Below, piece by piece: positions 1 through 8,656 of a DNA stretch of 64,000 bases. The stretch's first letter is position 1. Each line of letters opens with the position of its first letter. Below the pieces are notes generated by a model. That model ran no database searches. It was not told where the DNA came from and worked only from the letters and a program-made list of their open reading frames with translations. The translations under genes and the position numbers were made by a program. The DNA is from an uncultured Clostridia bacterium (GTDB lineage Bacteria; Bacillota; Clostridia; TANB77; CAG-508). The stretch lies in contig CAKOVI010000001.1 in NCBI GenBank assembly GCA_934121905.1, positions 327,099 to 391,098 on the forward strand, in the 5' to 3' direction.

Positions 1-2
1 TA

Positions 3-902
3 ATATCGAATATAGATAAAGTTCAAAAACTTATAAATCCTAACAACAAGAAAAAAATTATTCAACTAGAAGAAGATACATATTTTAAAGATTTGATAGA
101 ATCTATAAAGACATATTTAATAGAATATCCTAAAAAGAAAAATTTCCCTGCAAGTGTGTATAATGCTGCTTACGGCTTGGTTGAATTCGCTATAAATCAA
201 TTTGAAGAAAATACAAAAAAAGTCGAAGAATTGATTAAACAAAGAGAAGAAAACATAGCTCTTGCCGGAAATTTAAATGAACTAATAGAAGCGGTAGATA
301 ATAAAGAAGATGGATGGAAAGAACAAGTTGAAGAAGCAAAAGATAAATATCCAGAAGAAATTATTGAGAGTTTAGCTATAGTTGGAAGATGTAAAGGAAA
401 AACTTCTCAAAAATACAATGATGCAATGAAGATTTTAAAAGCAAAGGCAAATAACTTGGAATCTAATTTACATATAGAAATAGATATGGAGAGATTAGAA
501 GATAGCTCAAAGGCATTAAGTTTTATAGGAATAGAAATATCAGATGCTTTGAAACTAATACCTGCACCAGAAGAAAGAGTCGAGAATATTGAAGAGGAAG
601 TAATCAAGGAAAACAATGTTCAAGAAGTTAAGGAAACACGTAAAAAGGCTAAAAATAAAGTTAAAGCAAATATACAGAATATTGAAGAAAACGAGAATGT
701 TCAAAGAAATGAGCAAAATAATGTACAAGAGCAAAAACTTGAAGAATATAAAAAGCAGACAACATTCAAAACAAAAACATCATTCTGGCAAAAAGTTAAA
801 AATAATAAAGTTTTCAGAGCAGCAACTTATATATTTAGAATTAGGATTAGAATTGAATTACCAAGTAATGCACTTCCAGAGGGAAGAGGAGAAGACAATT
901 AA
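3..902 (+). CDS. Unknown charged protein, 5' end cut by window edge
   Basis: The frame is open from the first bases of the window, so the start lies upstream; the visible part is about 299 codons and ends at a TAA. A TTG at 93 is only an internal codon. The protein is rich in Lys, Glu and Asn, with helical, probably coiled-coil stretches and a low-complexity Lys/Glu/Asn/Gln segment in the last third, followed by a short basic and then hydrophobic end. I do not recognise a family. Codon use (AGA, A-ended codons) is that of the native genes. A terminator follows directly, so it is the last gene of its transcript. Confidence 0.7.
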   Translation: MSNIDKVQKLINPNNKKKIIQLEEDTYFKDLIESIKTYLIEYPKKKNFPASVYNAAYGLVEFAINQFEENTKKVEELIKQREENIALAGNLNELIEAVDNKEDGWKEQVEEAKDKYPEEIIESLAIVGRCKGKTSQKYNDAMKILKAKANNLESNLHIEIDMERLEDSSKALSFIGIEISDALKLIPAPEERVENIEEEVIKENNVQEVKETRKKAKNKVKANIQNIEENENVQRNEQNNVQEQKLEEYKKQTTFKTKTSFWQKVKNNKVFRAATYIFRIRIRIELPSNALPEGRGEDN

Positions 903-908
903 TAAAGA

Positions 909-939
909 ACGGGACTAAATTAATTTGGTCTCGTTTTTT
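909..939 (+). terminator. Rho-independent terminator
   Basis: A stem of about ten pairs (CGGGACTAAA with TTTGGTCTCG, one G-T pair) is followed by six T. It lies seven bases after the stop of the preceding gene. Confidence 0.8.
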
Positions 940-1021
940 GAATTAAAAAGAAATATATTGTGGAGCATAACAATACATTTAGAAAAATAAAAAAGTAGTC
1001 ACTCATGACTACTTTTAAATA

Positions 1022-1098
1022 TGGTGCTCCTTCAAGGATTCGAACCTTGGACCCACCGGTTATGAGCCGGTTGCTCTGACCAACTGAGCTAAAGGAGC
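1022..1098 (-). tRNA. tRNA-Met (anticodon CAT)
   Basis: On the minus strand a full cloverleaf can be drawn: acceptor GCTCCTT/AAGGAGC, D-arm, anticodon stem ACCGG/CCGGT with loop CTCATAA, T-arm with TTCGAAT, discriminator A and encoded CCA. The CAT anticodon in this loop suggests elongator Met; tRNA-Ile with a lysidine-modified CAT is the alternative. Confidence 0.93.
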
Positions 1099-1118
1099 AT
1101 TTCCTAACGACATGCCCT

Positions 1119-1147
1119 AGTATATAATATATTTATTTTTTTGTCAA
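1119..1147 (-). promoter_or_regulatory. SigA-type promoter of tRNA-Met
   Basis: Minus strand: TTGACA, a 17-base spacer, TATACT, ending about 20 bases before the tRNA 5' end. Confidence 0.8.
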
Positions 1148-1213
1148 TAGATTTGTCGAAAATTTTTAAAAAAAATCCGATAAATAAAAAGCGAACAAAT
1201 TTTTATGAAAATA

Positions 1214-1242
1214 TTGACAAAATAATTTTTAGAGTTTATAAT
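1214..1242 (+). promoter_or_regulatory. SigA-type promoter upstream of the small ORF and ftsE
   Basis: TTGACA, a 17-base spacer, TATAAT: a consensus match on the plus strand, divergent from the tRNA promoter. The leader of about 110 bases runs to the 44-residue ORF. Confidence 0.75.
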
Positions 1243-1356
1243 GTGAAAAAGTTAAATCATTTAACTCAAAATCAAATTTTTATATCTTATAAAATTAAAA
1301 ATCAAAAAGATACTCTTAGTAAAACGTAATATCTTTGTAGTAAGGGAGGGAGAAGT

Positions 1357-1491
1357 ATGGAAGAAAAAAGAATTGAAAATCTATTATTAGAAATAATAGA
1401 AAAAATAGAAATAAGAGATGAATTATTAATAGATTTAACAAAAGAAATAGCACTATTAAAATTAAAAATCGAAGAACAATACAAATTGTAA
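1357..1491 (+). CDS. Small helical protein, 44 aa, upstream of ftsE
   Basis: ATG is preceded by GGGAGGG seven bases upstream, a strong ribosome-binding site. The 44 residues are almost entirely Glu, Lys, Ile and Leu in a heptad-like pattern, so a short coiled coil is likely. No family recognised. It sits under the promoter at 1214 and ends 95 bases before ftsE, with a second promoter in between. Too short to be certain, but the RBS and promoter support translation. Confidence 0.55.
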   Translation: MEEKRIENLLLEIIEKIEIRDELLIDLTKEIALLKLKIEEQYKL

Positions 1492-1527
1492 ATTTTTCGT
1501 AAATACTATTGAAAAAAAAAGCATTTA

Positions 1528-1556
1528 TTGTTATGATAATAATGATTAAATATAAT
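1528..1556 (+). promoter_or_regulatory. Putative SigA promoter of ftsE operon
   Basis: TTGTTA, a 17-base spacer, TATAAT, 30 bases before the ftsE start codon. Confidence 0.6.
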
Positions 1557-1585
1557 AATGTAAACAAAAGGAGAACAAAAGGAAA

Positions 1586-2269
1586 ATGATAGAATTTAGA
1601 AATGTTACAAAGACATACGATACAGGTACAAAAGCAGTTAAAAATGCTAATTTTCTAATAGAAAAAGGAGAATTTTGCTTTCTAGTAGGAACATCAGGAA
1701 GTGGAAAATCCACACTAATAAAACTTATTTTAAAAGAAGAAGAACCAACATCTGGAAATATAATAATAAATGGAAAAGATACAACATTTATAAAACCAAA
1801 CAGAGTACCATATTTAAGAAGAAGTATGGGAGTAGTATTTCAAGACTTTAGACTATTACCAGACAAAACAGTATATGATAATGTTGCATATGCAATGTAT
1901 ATAGTTAGGGCAACACAAAGACATATACGTAGACAAGTACCAATGGTATTATCATTAGTAGGTTTAAGCCAAAAAGCCAAAATGTATCCACACGAATTAT
2001 CTGGAGGAGAACAACAAAGAGTAGCTCTAGCAAGAGCATTAGTAAACAATCCATCAATGTTAATAGCAGACGAGCCAACAGGAAATCTAGACCCAGATAC
2101 AGCTTGGGATATAATGAACTTATTAAACGATATAAATATGAGAGGAACAACAGTAGTGGTTGCAACACACGCCAAAGATATAGTAGACAAAATGAAAAAA
2201 AGGGTAATACATATCGAAAAAGGCGAAATTATAAGAGATGATAAAAAAGGTGGTTATGATGAGATATAA
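1586..2269 (+). CDS. ftsE: Cell-division ATP-binding protein FtsE
   Basis: ABC ATPase of the FtsEX complex, which uses ATP at the cytoplasmic face of the septum to switch on peptidoglycan hydrolases outside the cell. Length 227 aa is normal for the family. Walker A GTSGSGKST lies at residues 35-43, the signature LSGGEQQR at 138-145, and Walker B (MLIADE) at 158-163. The start has the SD AAAGGAG. The 3' end overlaps ftsX by 11 bases, which suggests translational coupling. The genes downstream encode coiled-coil M23 hydrolases, the expected periplasmic-side partners, so the block is a complete septal-hydrolysis module. Confidence 0.97.
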   Translation: MIEFRNVTKTYDTGTKAVKNANFLIEKGEFCFLVGTSGSGKSTLIKLILKEEEPTSGNIIINGKDTTFIKPNRVPYLRRSMGVVFQDFRLLPDKTVYDNVAYAMYIVRATQRHIRRQVPMVLSLVGLSQKAKMYPHELSGGEQQRVALARALVNNPSMLIADEPTGNLDPDTAWDIMNLLNDINMRGTTVVVATHAKDIVDKMKKRVIHIEKGEIIRDDKKGGYDEI

Positions 2270-3158
2270 TGTATTAACCTATTTAATAGGAGAAGGACTT
2301 TCAAATATATTTAAAAATAAAAAACAAGCAGCAACATCTTTTGGAACGATGTGTGTAATAATGATATTTTTTGGAATATGCTTTATGCTAGTTGGAAATT
2401 TTAATAATTTCATAAAACAAGTAGAATCAGTTCAGGGAATACAAGTTTATATAACAAAAGGAGCAACAGATGACGATGTAAAAACATTAGGAGAACAAAT
2501 AAAAGCATTAAATGGTGTAAACACAGTTGAATTTGTATCTAAAGAAGAAGGATTGCAACACATGAAAGACAAATTTGGCGAAAAATCATATTTGCTTGAT
2601 ATCTATGATGAAAGCAATGTTATCCCAGATTCATATGTTGTCACACTTACAGACTTAAGTTTAAGTTCAACTGTACAAACAGAAATAAACGAATTACAAA
2701 ATGTAAAAAAAATAACAAGCAGTGATGAAACTGCAGAAACACTTGTTAGAATAGCAAAAGGAGTAAAAATAGGAAGTTATATAATAATTATTGCACTTGT
2801 ATGTGTAAGTGTATTTATAATATCAAACACAATAAAACTTACAGTATATGCAAGAAGAAAAGAAATTTCAATCATGAAATATGTTGGAGCAACAAATAGT
2901 TTTATAAGATGGCCATTTATAGTTGAGGGAATAATAATTGGACTAATATCAGGAGCAATTTCACTTGCAATAATTGCAGGATTGTATATTGCAATTAGCC
3001 AAAATGTAGGATTTATAAGCTTTTTATCAAAAATAGGACTAAGTTTATTAGATTTTAGTGATATGTTTAATTTAATATTTATAGTTTATTTAGGATTAGG
3101 AGTAGGAATTGGTATACTTGGAAGTAGTTTATCAATGAGAAAATATTTAAAAGTATAG
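2259..3158 (+). CDS. ftsX: Cell-division permease FtsX
   Basis: Membrane partner of FtsE. The 299 aa protein has an N-terminal membrane segment (about residues 30-50), an extracellular domain of about 120 residues, and three membrane segments near the C-terminus, the standard FtsX layout. An ATG at 2238 is in frame, but AAAGGTGG at 2246-2253 sits at the right distance from the ATG at 2259, and the sequence starting MRYN fits the family, so I chose 2259. It overlaps ftsE and is followed after 22 bases by the first M23 hydrolase, which it probably activates through the extracellular domain. Confidence 0.95.
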   Translation: MRYNVLTYLIGEGLSNIFKNKKQAATSFGTMCVIMIFFGICFMLVGNFNNFIKQVESVQGIQVYITKGATDDDVKTLGEQIKALNGVNTVEFVSKEEGLQHMKDKFGEKSYLLDIYDESNVIPDSYVVTLTDLSLSSTVQTEINELQNVKKITSSDETAETLVRIAKGVKIGSYIIIIALVCVSVFIISNTIKLTVYARRKEISIMKYVGATNSFIRWPFIVEGIIIGLISGAISLAIIAGLYIAISQNVGFISFLSKIGLSLLDFSDMFNLIFIVYLGLGVGIGILGSSLSMRKYLKV

Positions 3159-3180
3159 AATGAAAAAGGAGGATTTTAAA

Positions 3181-4326
3181 ATGCGAAAAATATGTAAAAG
3201 TATAATGATTTGCACATTTCTTTGCACATTTTCCTTCGTTTCCTATGCAGCAGATTTAAATGAATTACAAAACCAAAAAAATGAAATACAAACGCAAATA
3301 GATGAAAGTAATTCACAATTAAATGATGTTAATGATGAGCTAACAGACAATTTAAAACAGATACAAAAATTAGACGAAAGTATTCAAAGTTCAGAAGAAA
3401 ATATAGAAAAACTAAATGAAGAAATTACTAAAAAAGAAAATGAAATTCAGCAAATAGAAAGCGAATTAAAAAAAGTAACTGAAAAATATAATACGCAAAA
3501 GGCTTTACTAGATGAAAGACTAGTAGAAATGTATGAAAATGATAATGTAAAATATTTAGATGTAATACTAAAATCCAAAAGCTTTTCGGATTTTGTATCA
3601 AATTATTACATAATTTCAGAACTTACAGAGTATGATATGGATTTGTTAGAAATTGTTGATGACCAAAGAAAAGAAATAGAACAAAAAAATTTAAAATTAA
3701 GTTCACAAAAAGATAGTTTAGAACAAGAAAAATCAACTCAGAAAAAAACACAAATAGCATTATCAAATACCAAAGTTTTAAGGAAAAATTATGTATTAAA
3801 ACTTAGCCAAGAAGAACAAGATTTACAAGCAAAAATTGATGAATATAACAATCAAGTAAATCAGATTGAGGAAGAGATAAAAAAATTAGCAGTTACTGCA
3901 AGCTTTGGAGAAGAATATAGAGGCGGAACAATGCAATGGCCAATATATGGACATTATACTATAACATCAAATTATGGAATGAGAACACACCCAATAACGG
4001 GAGTGTATAAACTACATACAGGGGTAGACATAAGTGCAACAATTGGCTCGGATTTCACAGCAATTGCAGATGGAATTGTTGTAAAGGCAGAATATAATGG
4101 GGCATATGGAAATATGGTTATTATTGACCATGGAGGAGGAGTTCAAACTCTTTATGCACATGGTTCTCAAATAATAGCACAGGTTGGACAAGAAGTAAAA
4201 GCAGGAGATATTGTATTAAAGGTTGGATCAACAGGATATTCGACAGGACCTCACGCACATTTTGAGGTAAGGATTAATGGTTCGCCAGTAAATCCATTAG
4301 ATTATGTTTCAATACCACAAGAATAA
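3181..4326 (+). CDS. Secreted coiled-coil M23 peptidoglycan hydrolase (EnvC/PcsB-like role)
   Basis: An exported cell-wall endopeptidase, 381 aa. A signal peptide covers about residues 1-24 (Met-Arg-Lys start, hydrophobic core, cleavage near YAA-D). A long coiled coil (about 25-235) follows, then an M23/LytM domain with the zinc-ligand patterns HTGVD and HAHFE. Conserved ligands are present, so it should be active rather than a pure activator. The start at 3181 follows the SD AAAGGAGG; an upstream in-frame ATG at 3160 would put this SD inside the gene. FtsX probably holds and activates it through the coiled coil. Confidence 0.9.
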   Translation: MRKICKSIMICTFLCTFSFVSYAADLNELQNQKNEIQTQIDESNSQLNDVNDELTDNLKQIQKLDESIQSSEENIEKLNEEITKKENEIQQIESELKKVTEKYNTQKALLDERLVEMYENDNVKYLDVILKSKSFSDFVSNYYIISELTEYDMDLLEIVDDQRKEIEQKNLKLSSQKDSLEQEKSTQKKTQIALSNTKVLRKNYVLKLSQEEQDLQAKIDEYNNQVNQIEEEIKKLAVTASFGEEYRGGTMQWPIYGHYTITSNYGMRTHPITGVYKLHTGVDISATIGSDFTAIADGIVVKAEYNGAYGNMVIIDHGGGVQTLYAHGSQIIAQVGQEVKAGDIVLKVGSTGYSTGPHAHFEVRINGSPVNPLDYVSIPQE

Positions 4327-4356
4327 AATACTTTAGACAAAGAAAGGGAATTTATT

Positions 4357-5646
4357 ATGGTAAAAAAATTAAAAATACTAGTTATAGGAATGATAATTGT
4401 AATTACTGTAGCATATACTAATATGAGTATAGCAACAAGTAAAACAGATTTGCAAAATGAAAAAACAAACTTAAACAGTTCGATTTCACAAGCACAAGAA
4501 AACCTAGAAGATATAAAAAAGGAAAAATCTGATACATTAAATCAGGTTGAGTCATTAATGGGAAAAATATCTGATTATCAAGATGAAATAGACGATTTAG
4601 ATTCTAAGATTTCAAGTTTACAAAAACAAATAAAAGAGGCAGAAGCAAAGATAAAAGAAGATGAAGAAGAACAGAAAAAACAAAAAACAGCTTTAGATGA
4701 AAAAATTATTACATTATATGAAAATGGTGATACATCATATTTAGATGTTTTGCTATCTTCAAATGGATTAATGGACTTTATATCTAGTTGTTATATGCTT
4801 TCAGAATTAACAGCATATGATACTGAAATGATACAACAAGTAGAAGAACACCAAAAACAAATAGAGAAAGAAAAAAGTGATTTAGAAAACAATAAGAATT
4901 CTTTAAATGAAGCTAAAACAACAAAGGAATCCAAAGCAGAAGCTCTAAAAGTTGCTAAGAAAGAAAAAGAAGAAAAAGCAAGTCAACTTTCAGATGAGGA
5001 AAAATCAACTCAAAAAGAAATTGAAGAAATGTTAGAAGATAAAGCTATTATTGATAAAGAATTACAAAAAATAGCTAAAGAGGAAGCAGAAAGACTTGAA
5101 CGTGAAAGAAAAGCAAGGGAAGAAGAAGAAAGAAAGAAAAATAGTAGCAAAAATAATTCATCATCAAACTCTTCAAGTAATTCATCTAGTTCAGATATTA
5201 TAAGCAATCCAAGTACATCAGGATTTATTTTCCCTGTCGCAGGTTGCAGTAAATCCAATATAAGAGTATTGTCATATCCATCTTATGCAGGTCATACAGG
5301 TGTAGACGTAAATATAGGAGTTACAGGAAAGACAGTTGTTGCAGCCAAAGCAGGAACAGTTGTCACATCAAAAGCATTAAAAAACTCAAATGGAGATTAT
5401 AGAAGTTATGGAGAATATGTAACAATAAATCATGGAGATGGAACAGTTACATTATATGCACATATGCTTGCAGGTTCAAGAAAAGTAACATCTGGACAAA
5501 AAGTTTCACAAGGTCAAGCAATTGGTACAGTTGGTTCTACTGGAAATTCAACAGGAACGCACTTGCATTTTGAAGTACAAGTGCTTACAAATTCGGGAGG
5601 TACATATAAATTTAAACCGGTAAATCCAATACCATATTTACCATAA
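4357..5646 (+). CDS. Second secreted coiled-coil M23 peptidoglycan hydrolase
   Basis: Paralogue of the preceding gene, 429 aa: an N-terminal signal/anchor segment (about 5-27), a coiled coil to about residue 245, a Ser/Asn-rich linker (about 260-285), and a C-terminal M23 domain with HTGVDVN and HLHFE, so zinc ligands are kept. The coiled coils of the two proteins are alike (both contain a LDE-K/R-LVE/ITLYENGD/N-like block), which suggests tandem duplication within the ftsEX operon. The start has AAAGAAAGGG upstream. A catalytic activity on cross-bridges is expected but not proven from sequence. Confidence 0.88.
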   Translation: MVKKLKILVIGMIIVITVAYTNMSIATSKTDLQNEKTNLNSSISQAQENLEDIKKEKSDTLNQVESLMGKISDYQDEIDDLDSKISSLQKQIKEAEAKIKEDEEEQKKQKTALDEKIITLYENGDTSYLDVLLSSNGLMDFISSCYMLSELTAYDTEMIQQVEEHQKQIEKEKSDLENNKNSLNEAKTTKESKAEALKVAKKEKEEKASQLSDEEKSTQKEIEEMLEDKAIIDKELQKIAKEEAERLERERKAREEEERKKNSSKNNSSSNSSSNSSSSDIISNPSTSGFIFPVAGCSKSNIRVLSYPSYAGHTGVDVNIGVTGKTVVAAKAGTVVTSKALKNSNGDYRSYGEYVTINHGDGTVTLYAHMLAGSRKVTSGQKVSQGQAIGTVGSTGNSTGTHLHFEVQVLTNSGGTYKFKPVNPIPYLP

Positions 5647-5682
5647 TAAAAATAAATTTATTGAAGAAAGACAGTAAAATGG

Positions 5683-5739
5683 AAGGAGGTTATTTAAGAG
5701 GCTCTTAAGTACTTAGAGCCTTTTAAATAAATCAAAATG
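5683..5739 (+). promoter_or_regulatory. Shine-Dalgarno, 16-bp hairpin, start codon arrangement of the S41 gene
   Basis: AAGGAGGT at 5683-5690 is a near-perfect SD but lies about 47 bases before the ATG at 5737. A stem of 16 pairs (5690-5705 with 5715-5730, one G-T) fills the gap, leaving only ATCAAA before the ATG. If the hairpin forms, SD and ATG are brought to the usual distance. A terminator role is less likely because the 3' arm is not followed by a T run. Confidence 0.6.
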
Positions 5740-6975
5740 GAAAATAAGAAAAATAGAATTTATAAAACTATAATGTTAGTTGTATTAACTGCATTTTTAA
5801 CATTTATGATAACAGCGTTTTCAATGTATTCATACTATAATGAATCATCAGCAATATCATTATTTAATACTACATCAAAAAGCAATGAAAATGTAACAAG
5901 TGATATAGACTTAGAAAAATATTTAAAAAGAATAAAGGCAACAATAAATAAGTATTATTTGTGGAATGACAAAATAGATGAAACAAAGCTTCAAGATGGA
6001 GCAATTAAAGGATATGTTGAAGGTTTAGGAGATGAATATACTGAATATATTCCAGCAGATGAAATGGAAGAATACACAGAAAATATAACAGGAAATTTCG
6101 TTGGAATAGGTATTTATATGGTAGCAGATGAAACATCTGGAAGAGTGGTCGTATATTATCCAATCCCAGAAAGTCCAGCTGAAAAAGCAGGAATAAAAGC
6201 AGGAGATAAAATAATAAGTGTAGATGGAACAGAATATACATCAAGTGATTTTAGTACAATTGCAGATTATATAAAAGGCAAAGAAGGAACAAAGGTTAAC
6301 TTAGTAGTAGAAAGAGGCGAAGAGAGATTAACTTTTGAAATAACAAGAGAAAAGATAAATACAAACCCAATTACTATTGAAATGTTAGAAAACAACATAG
6401 GATATTTAAAATTACCAAGTTTTGATGAAGATACAGCAACAGATTTTGAAGAAAAAGTCAAAGAATTACAAGAAAAAGGTGCAAAAAGTTTAATAATAGA
6501 TTTGCGTAATAATGGTGGAGGAATAGTAACTGAGGCAACAGAGATTGCGGATATGTTGCTAAAAAAGGGTGAAACAATAATATCAACTGTTGACAATAAA
6601 GGAAATAAAGAAATTACATATTCAGAAAATGAACCCAAATTCACCATGCCAGTAGTGTTATTAACAAATGAAAATTCAGCAAGTGCATCTGAAATTCTAG
6701 CATGTAGTCTTAAAGACAATGAAAGAGGTAAAATTATTGGAACAAAAACATATGGAAAAGGCATAATCCAAACATTACTATCTTTAAAGGACGGAAGTGG
6801 TTTAAAAATCACAACAGAAGAATACTATACACCTAAAGGAACAACAATTCACAAAGTTGGAATTACACCAGATGAAGAAGTAAAACTTCCAGATACAGTA
6901 AAAAGTATATATGCAGTATCTAAAGATGAAGATACACAACTAGCAAAAGCAATAGAAACATTAAAAAATCAATAA
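5737..6975 (+). CDS. S41 family carboxy-terminal processing peptidase (CtpA/CtpB-like)
   Basis: Membrane-anchored serine protease, 412 aa. An N-terminal membrane segment (about 11-31) is followed by the S41 N-terminal helices, a PDZ domain (about 115-200) and the protease core. The Ser-Lys dyad is visible: Ser316 in SASASE and Lys341 in YGKG, 25 residues apart as in the family. Such proteases trim secreted proteins or regulators; placed after ftsEX and two M23 hydrolases, it may process the hydrolases. In spore formers, CtpB also acts in SigK activation, so that is an alternative. Its ribosome-binding site is unusual (see 5683). Confidence 0.93.
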   Translation: MENKKNRIYKTIMLVVLTAFLTFMITAFSMYSYYNESSAISLFNTTSKSNENVTSDIDLEKYLKRIKATINKYYLWNDKIDETKLQDGAIKGYVEGLGDEYTEYIPADEMEEYTENITGNFVGIGIYMVADETSGRVVVYYPIPESPAEKAGIKAGDKIISVDGTEYTSSDFSTIADYIKGKEGTKVNLVVERGEERLTFEITREKINTNPITIEMLENNIGYLKLPSFDEDTATDFEEKVKELQEKGAKSLIIDLRNNGGGIVTEATEIADMLLKKGETIISTVDNKGNKEITYSENEPKFTMPVVLLTNENSASASEILACSLKDNERGKIIGTKTYGKGIIQTLLSLKDGSGLKITTEEYYTPKGTTIHKVGITPDEEVKLPDTVKSIYAVSKDEDTQLAKAIETLKNQ

Positions 6976-7004
6976 AATCAAATAAAATGAAAGGAAAAAT
7001 TAAA

Positions 7005-7643
7005 ATGAATTTGCCAAATAAGTTAACAATATTTAGAATAATACTTGTACCAATAATGGTATTAATTCCGTTTTTTAACATACAAGGAGAATTTTTAGGA
7101 ATACCAATTACATATTTAATAATAGATTTAATATTTATAATAGCATCAATAACCGATAAATTAGATGGAACTATTGCAAGGAAAAAGAATTTAGTAACAA
7201 CATTTGGCAAATTCTTGGATCCAATAGCAGACAAAATATTAGTGTTAGCGGCATTAATAATGTTAGTAGACTTTGGAAAAATACCAGCATGGATTCCTAT
7301 AATAATACTATTTAGAGAATTTGTGGTTTCAGGATATAGACTAATTGCTTCACAAAATGGAGGGGAAGTTATTGCGGCATCTATATGGGGAAAACTAAAA
7401 ACAGTAACACAAATGATTGCAATAATCTTATGCTTTATAGATAAATTCTCATTTGGAGATTTTATATTTAGAGTTTCAACTAAAGCTGAAATGCTTGCAC
7501 AATCAGCTGCTATTTATATGACAACAGGGCAATATATAATAAACATAGCTACAACAGTTATGCTAGTAATATGTGTTATAGCAACAATATTTTCAGGATG
7601 GGATTATTTAAAAGGTGGTAAAGACTTATTAAAAGATAAATAG
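7005..7643 (+). CDS. pgsA: CDP-diacylglycerol-glycerol-3-phosphate 3-phosphatidyltransferase
   Basis: Makes phosphatidylglycerol phosphate from CDP-diacylglycerol and glycerol 3-phosphate in the membrane. 212 aa, with several membrane helices and the full CDP-alcohol phosphotransferase motif DG-x2-AR-x8-G-x3-D-x3-D (DGTIAR to FLDPIAD, about residues 52-74). The start at 7005 gives the typical MNLPNKLT N-terminus and follows AAAGGA by nine bases; an in-frame ATG at 6987 is less likely. There is a 50-residue insert between the third and last helices that is common in Clostridia. Same direction and close spacing with prmC. Confidence 0.95.
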   Translation: MNLPNKLTIFRIILVPIMVLIPFFNIQGEFLGIPITYLIIDLIFIIASITDKLDGTIARKKNLVTTFGKFLDPIADKILVLAALIMLVDFGKIPAWIPIIILFREFVVSGYRLIASQNGGEVIAASIWGKLKTVTQMIAIILCFIDKFSFGDFIFRVSTKAEMLAQSAAIYMTTGQYIINIATTVMLVICVIATIFSGWDYLKGGKDLLKDK

Positions 7644-7654
7644 AAGGTGGTAAA

Positions 7655-8500
7655 ATGACAATAAAAGAACTATTAAATCAAGCAGTAATAATGCTAAAAA
7701 ACGAGAATATAGATGCACCTAAAAACAAAGCAAGAATGTTGTTAGAGGCTACTTTAAAAAAAACAAGAGAATATTTAATGATATATGATACAAAAGAAAT
7801 TACCTCAATAGAAAGAGACAAATATATAAGAAATGTAAAAAGATTAATTGCAGGTGAACCACTTCAATATATAACTGGAAAACAAGAATTTATGAAATTA
7901 AATTTTCTTGTAACAAAAGATGTATTAATACCAAGGGCAGATACAGAAATCCTAGTAGAAGAAGTTATTAAAATTGCAGAAAACAAAACAAATCCTGTTA
8001 TTTTAGATATGTGTACAGGAAGTGGAGCAATAGCAGTATCGCTTGCAAAATATGTAAAAAACGTAAAAGTTTATGCAATAGATATAAGTGAAAAAGCATT
8101 AGAAATAGCAAAGAAAAATGCCGAATTTAATGGAGTAAAAAATAATATTAAATTCATAGAATCAAATTTATTTGATAAAATAAAAGATAAAAAGTTTGAC
8201 ATAATAGTATCTAATCCTCCATATATAGAAACAGATACAATAAAAAAACTAACAAAAGATGTTCAAAATGAACCTAAAATAGCTTTAGATGGTGGAAAAG
8301 ATGGCTTAGATTTTTACAGAAAAATTGCAGACAATGGATACAAATTTTTAAATAGACAAGGATATATATGCCTAGAAATAGGATATAATCAAAGAATAGC
8401 AGTTAGGAAAATTATGGAAAATAAAAAGAGATATGTTAATATAAAATGTTTAAAAGACTTATGTGGAAATGATAGAGTTATAACTGCACAAATTGGATAA
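7655..8500 (+). CDS. prmC: Release factor glutamine methyltransferase
   Basis: Methylates the glutamine of the GGQ motif in peptide-chain release factors RF1 and RF2. 281 aa, the normal length. The SAM-binding motif reads DMCTGSGAI (118-126) and the catalytic NPPY is at 187-190. The N-terminal helical domain that binds the release factor is present. It starts 12 bases after pgsA with GAAGGTGG as SD. prfA, its usual neighbour, is not in this window. Confidence 0.95.
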   Translation: MTIKELLNQAVIMLKNENIDAPKNKARMLLEATLKKTREYLMIYDTKEITSIERDKYIRNVKRLIAGEPLQYITGKQEFMKLNFLVTKDVLIPRADTEILVEEVIKIAENKTNPVILDMCTGSGAIAVSLAKYVKNVKVYAIDISEKALEIAKKNAEFNGVKNNIKFIESNLFDKIKDKKFDIIVSNPPYIETDTIKKLTKDVQNEPKIALDGGKDGLDFYRKIADNGYKFLNRQGYICLEIGYNQRIAVRKIMENKKRYVNIKCLKDLCGNDRVITAQIG

Positions 8501-8543
8501 TAAGAATATTAATAAAATAATTGAAAAAATTAATAAATTAGGT

Positions 8544-8584
8544 ATATACTGGAAATAAGATAAGTTCTTTTCCAGTATATTTTT
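8544..8584 (+). terminator. Terminator after prmC
   Basis: Twelve-pair stem ATATACTGGAAA/TTTCCAGTATAT followed by four T. Confidence 0.7.
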
Positions 8585-8656
8585 ATATACTTTAGAAATA
8601 ATAAATTTAAGCAATAAAAAAATTGCTAAGTTTATGAAAGGATTTGGTGAAAGAAA

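Noticed and set aside
616..918. 100-codon ORF in another frame of the first gene
   Set aside because: Lies inside a Lys-rich coding region whose A-rich codons stay open in more than one frame; no SD.
1141..1329. 62-codon ORF starting with TTG on the plus strand
   Set aside because: No SD, overlaps the tRNA-Met promoter at its start and contains the SigA promoter at 1214. Low-complexity AT-rich sequence.
6267..6812. 181-codon antisense ORF inside the S41 protease gene
   Set aside because: Mirror of a well-recognised gene; long antisense frames are common in A-rich genes that lack T-A-rich stops on the other strand.
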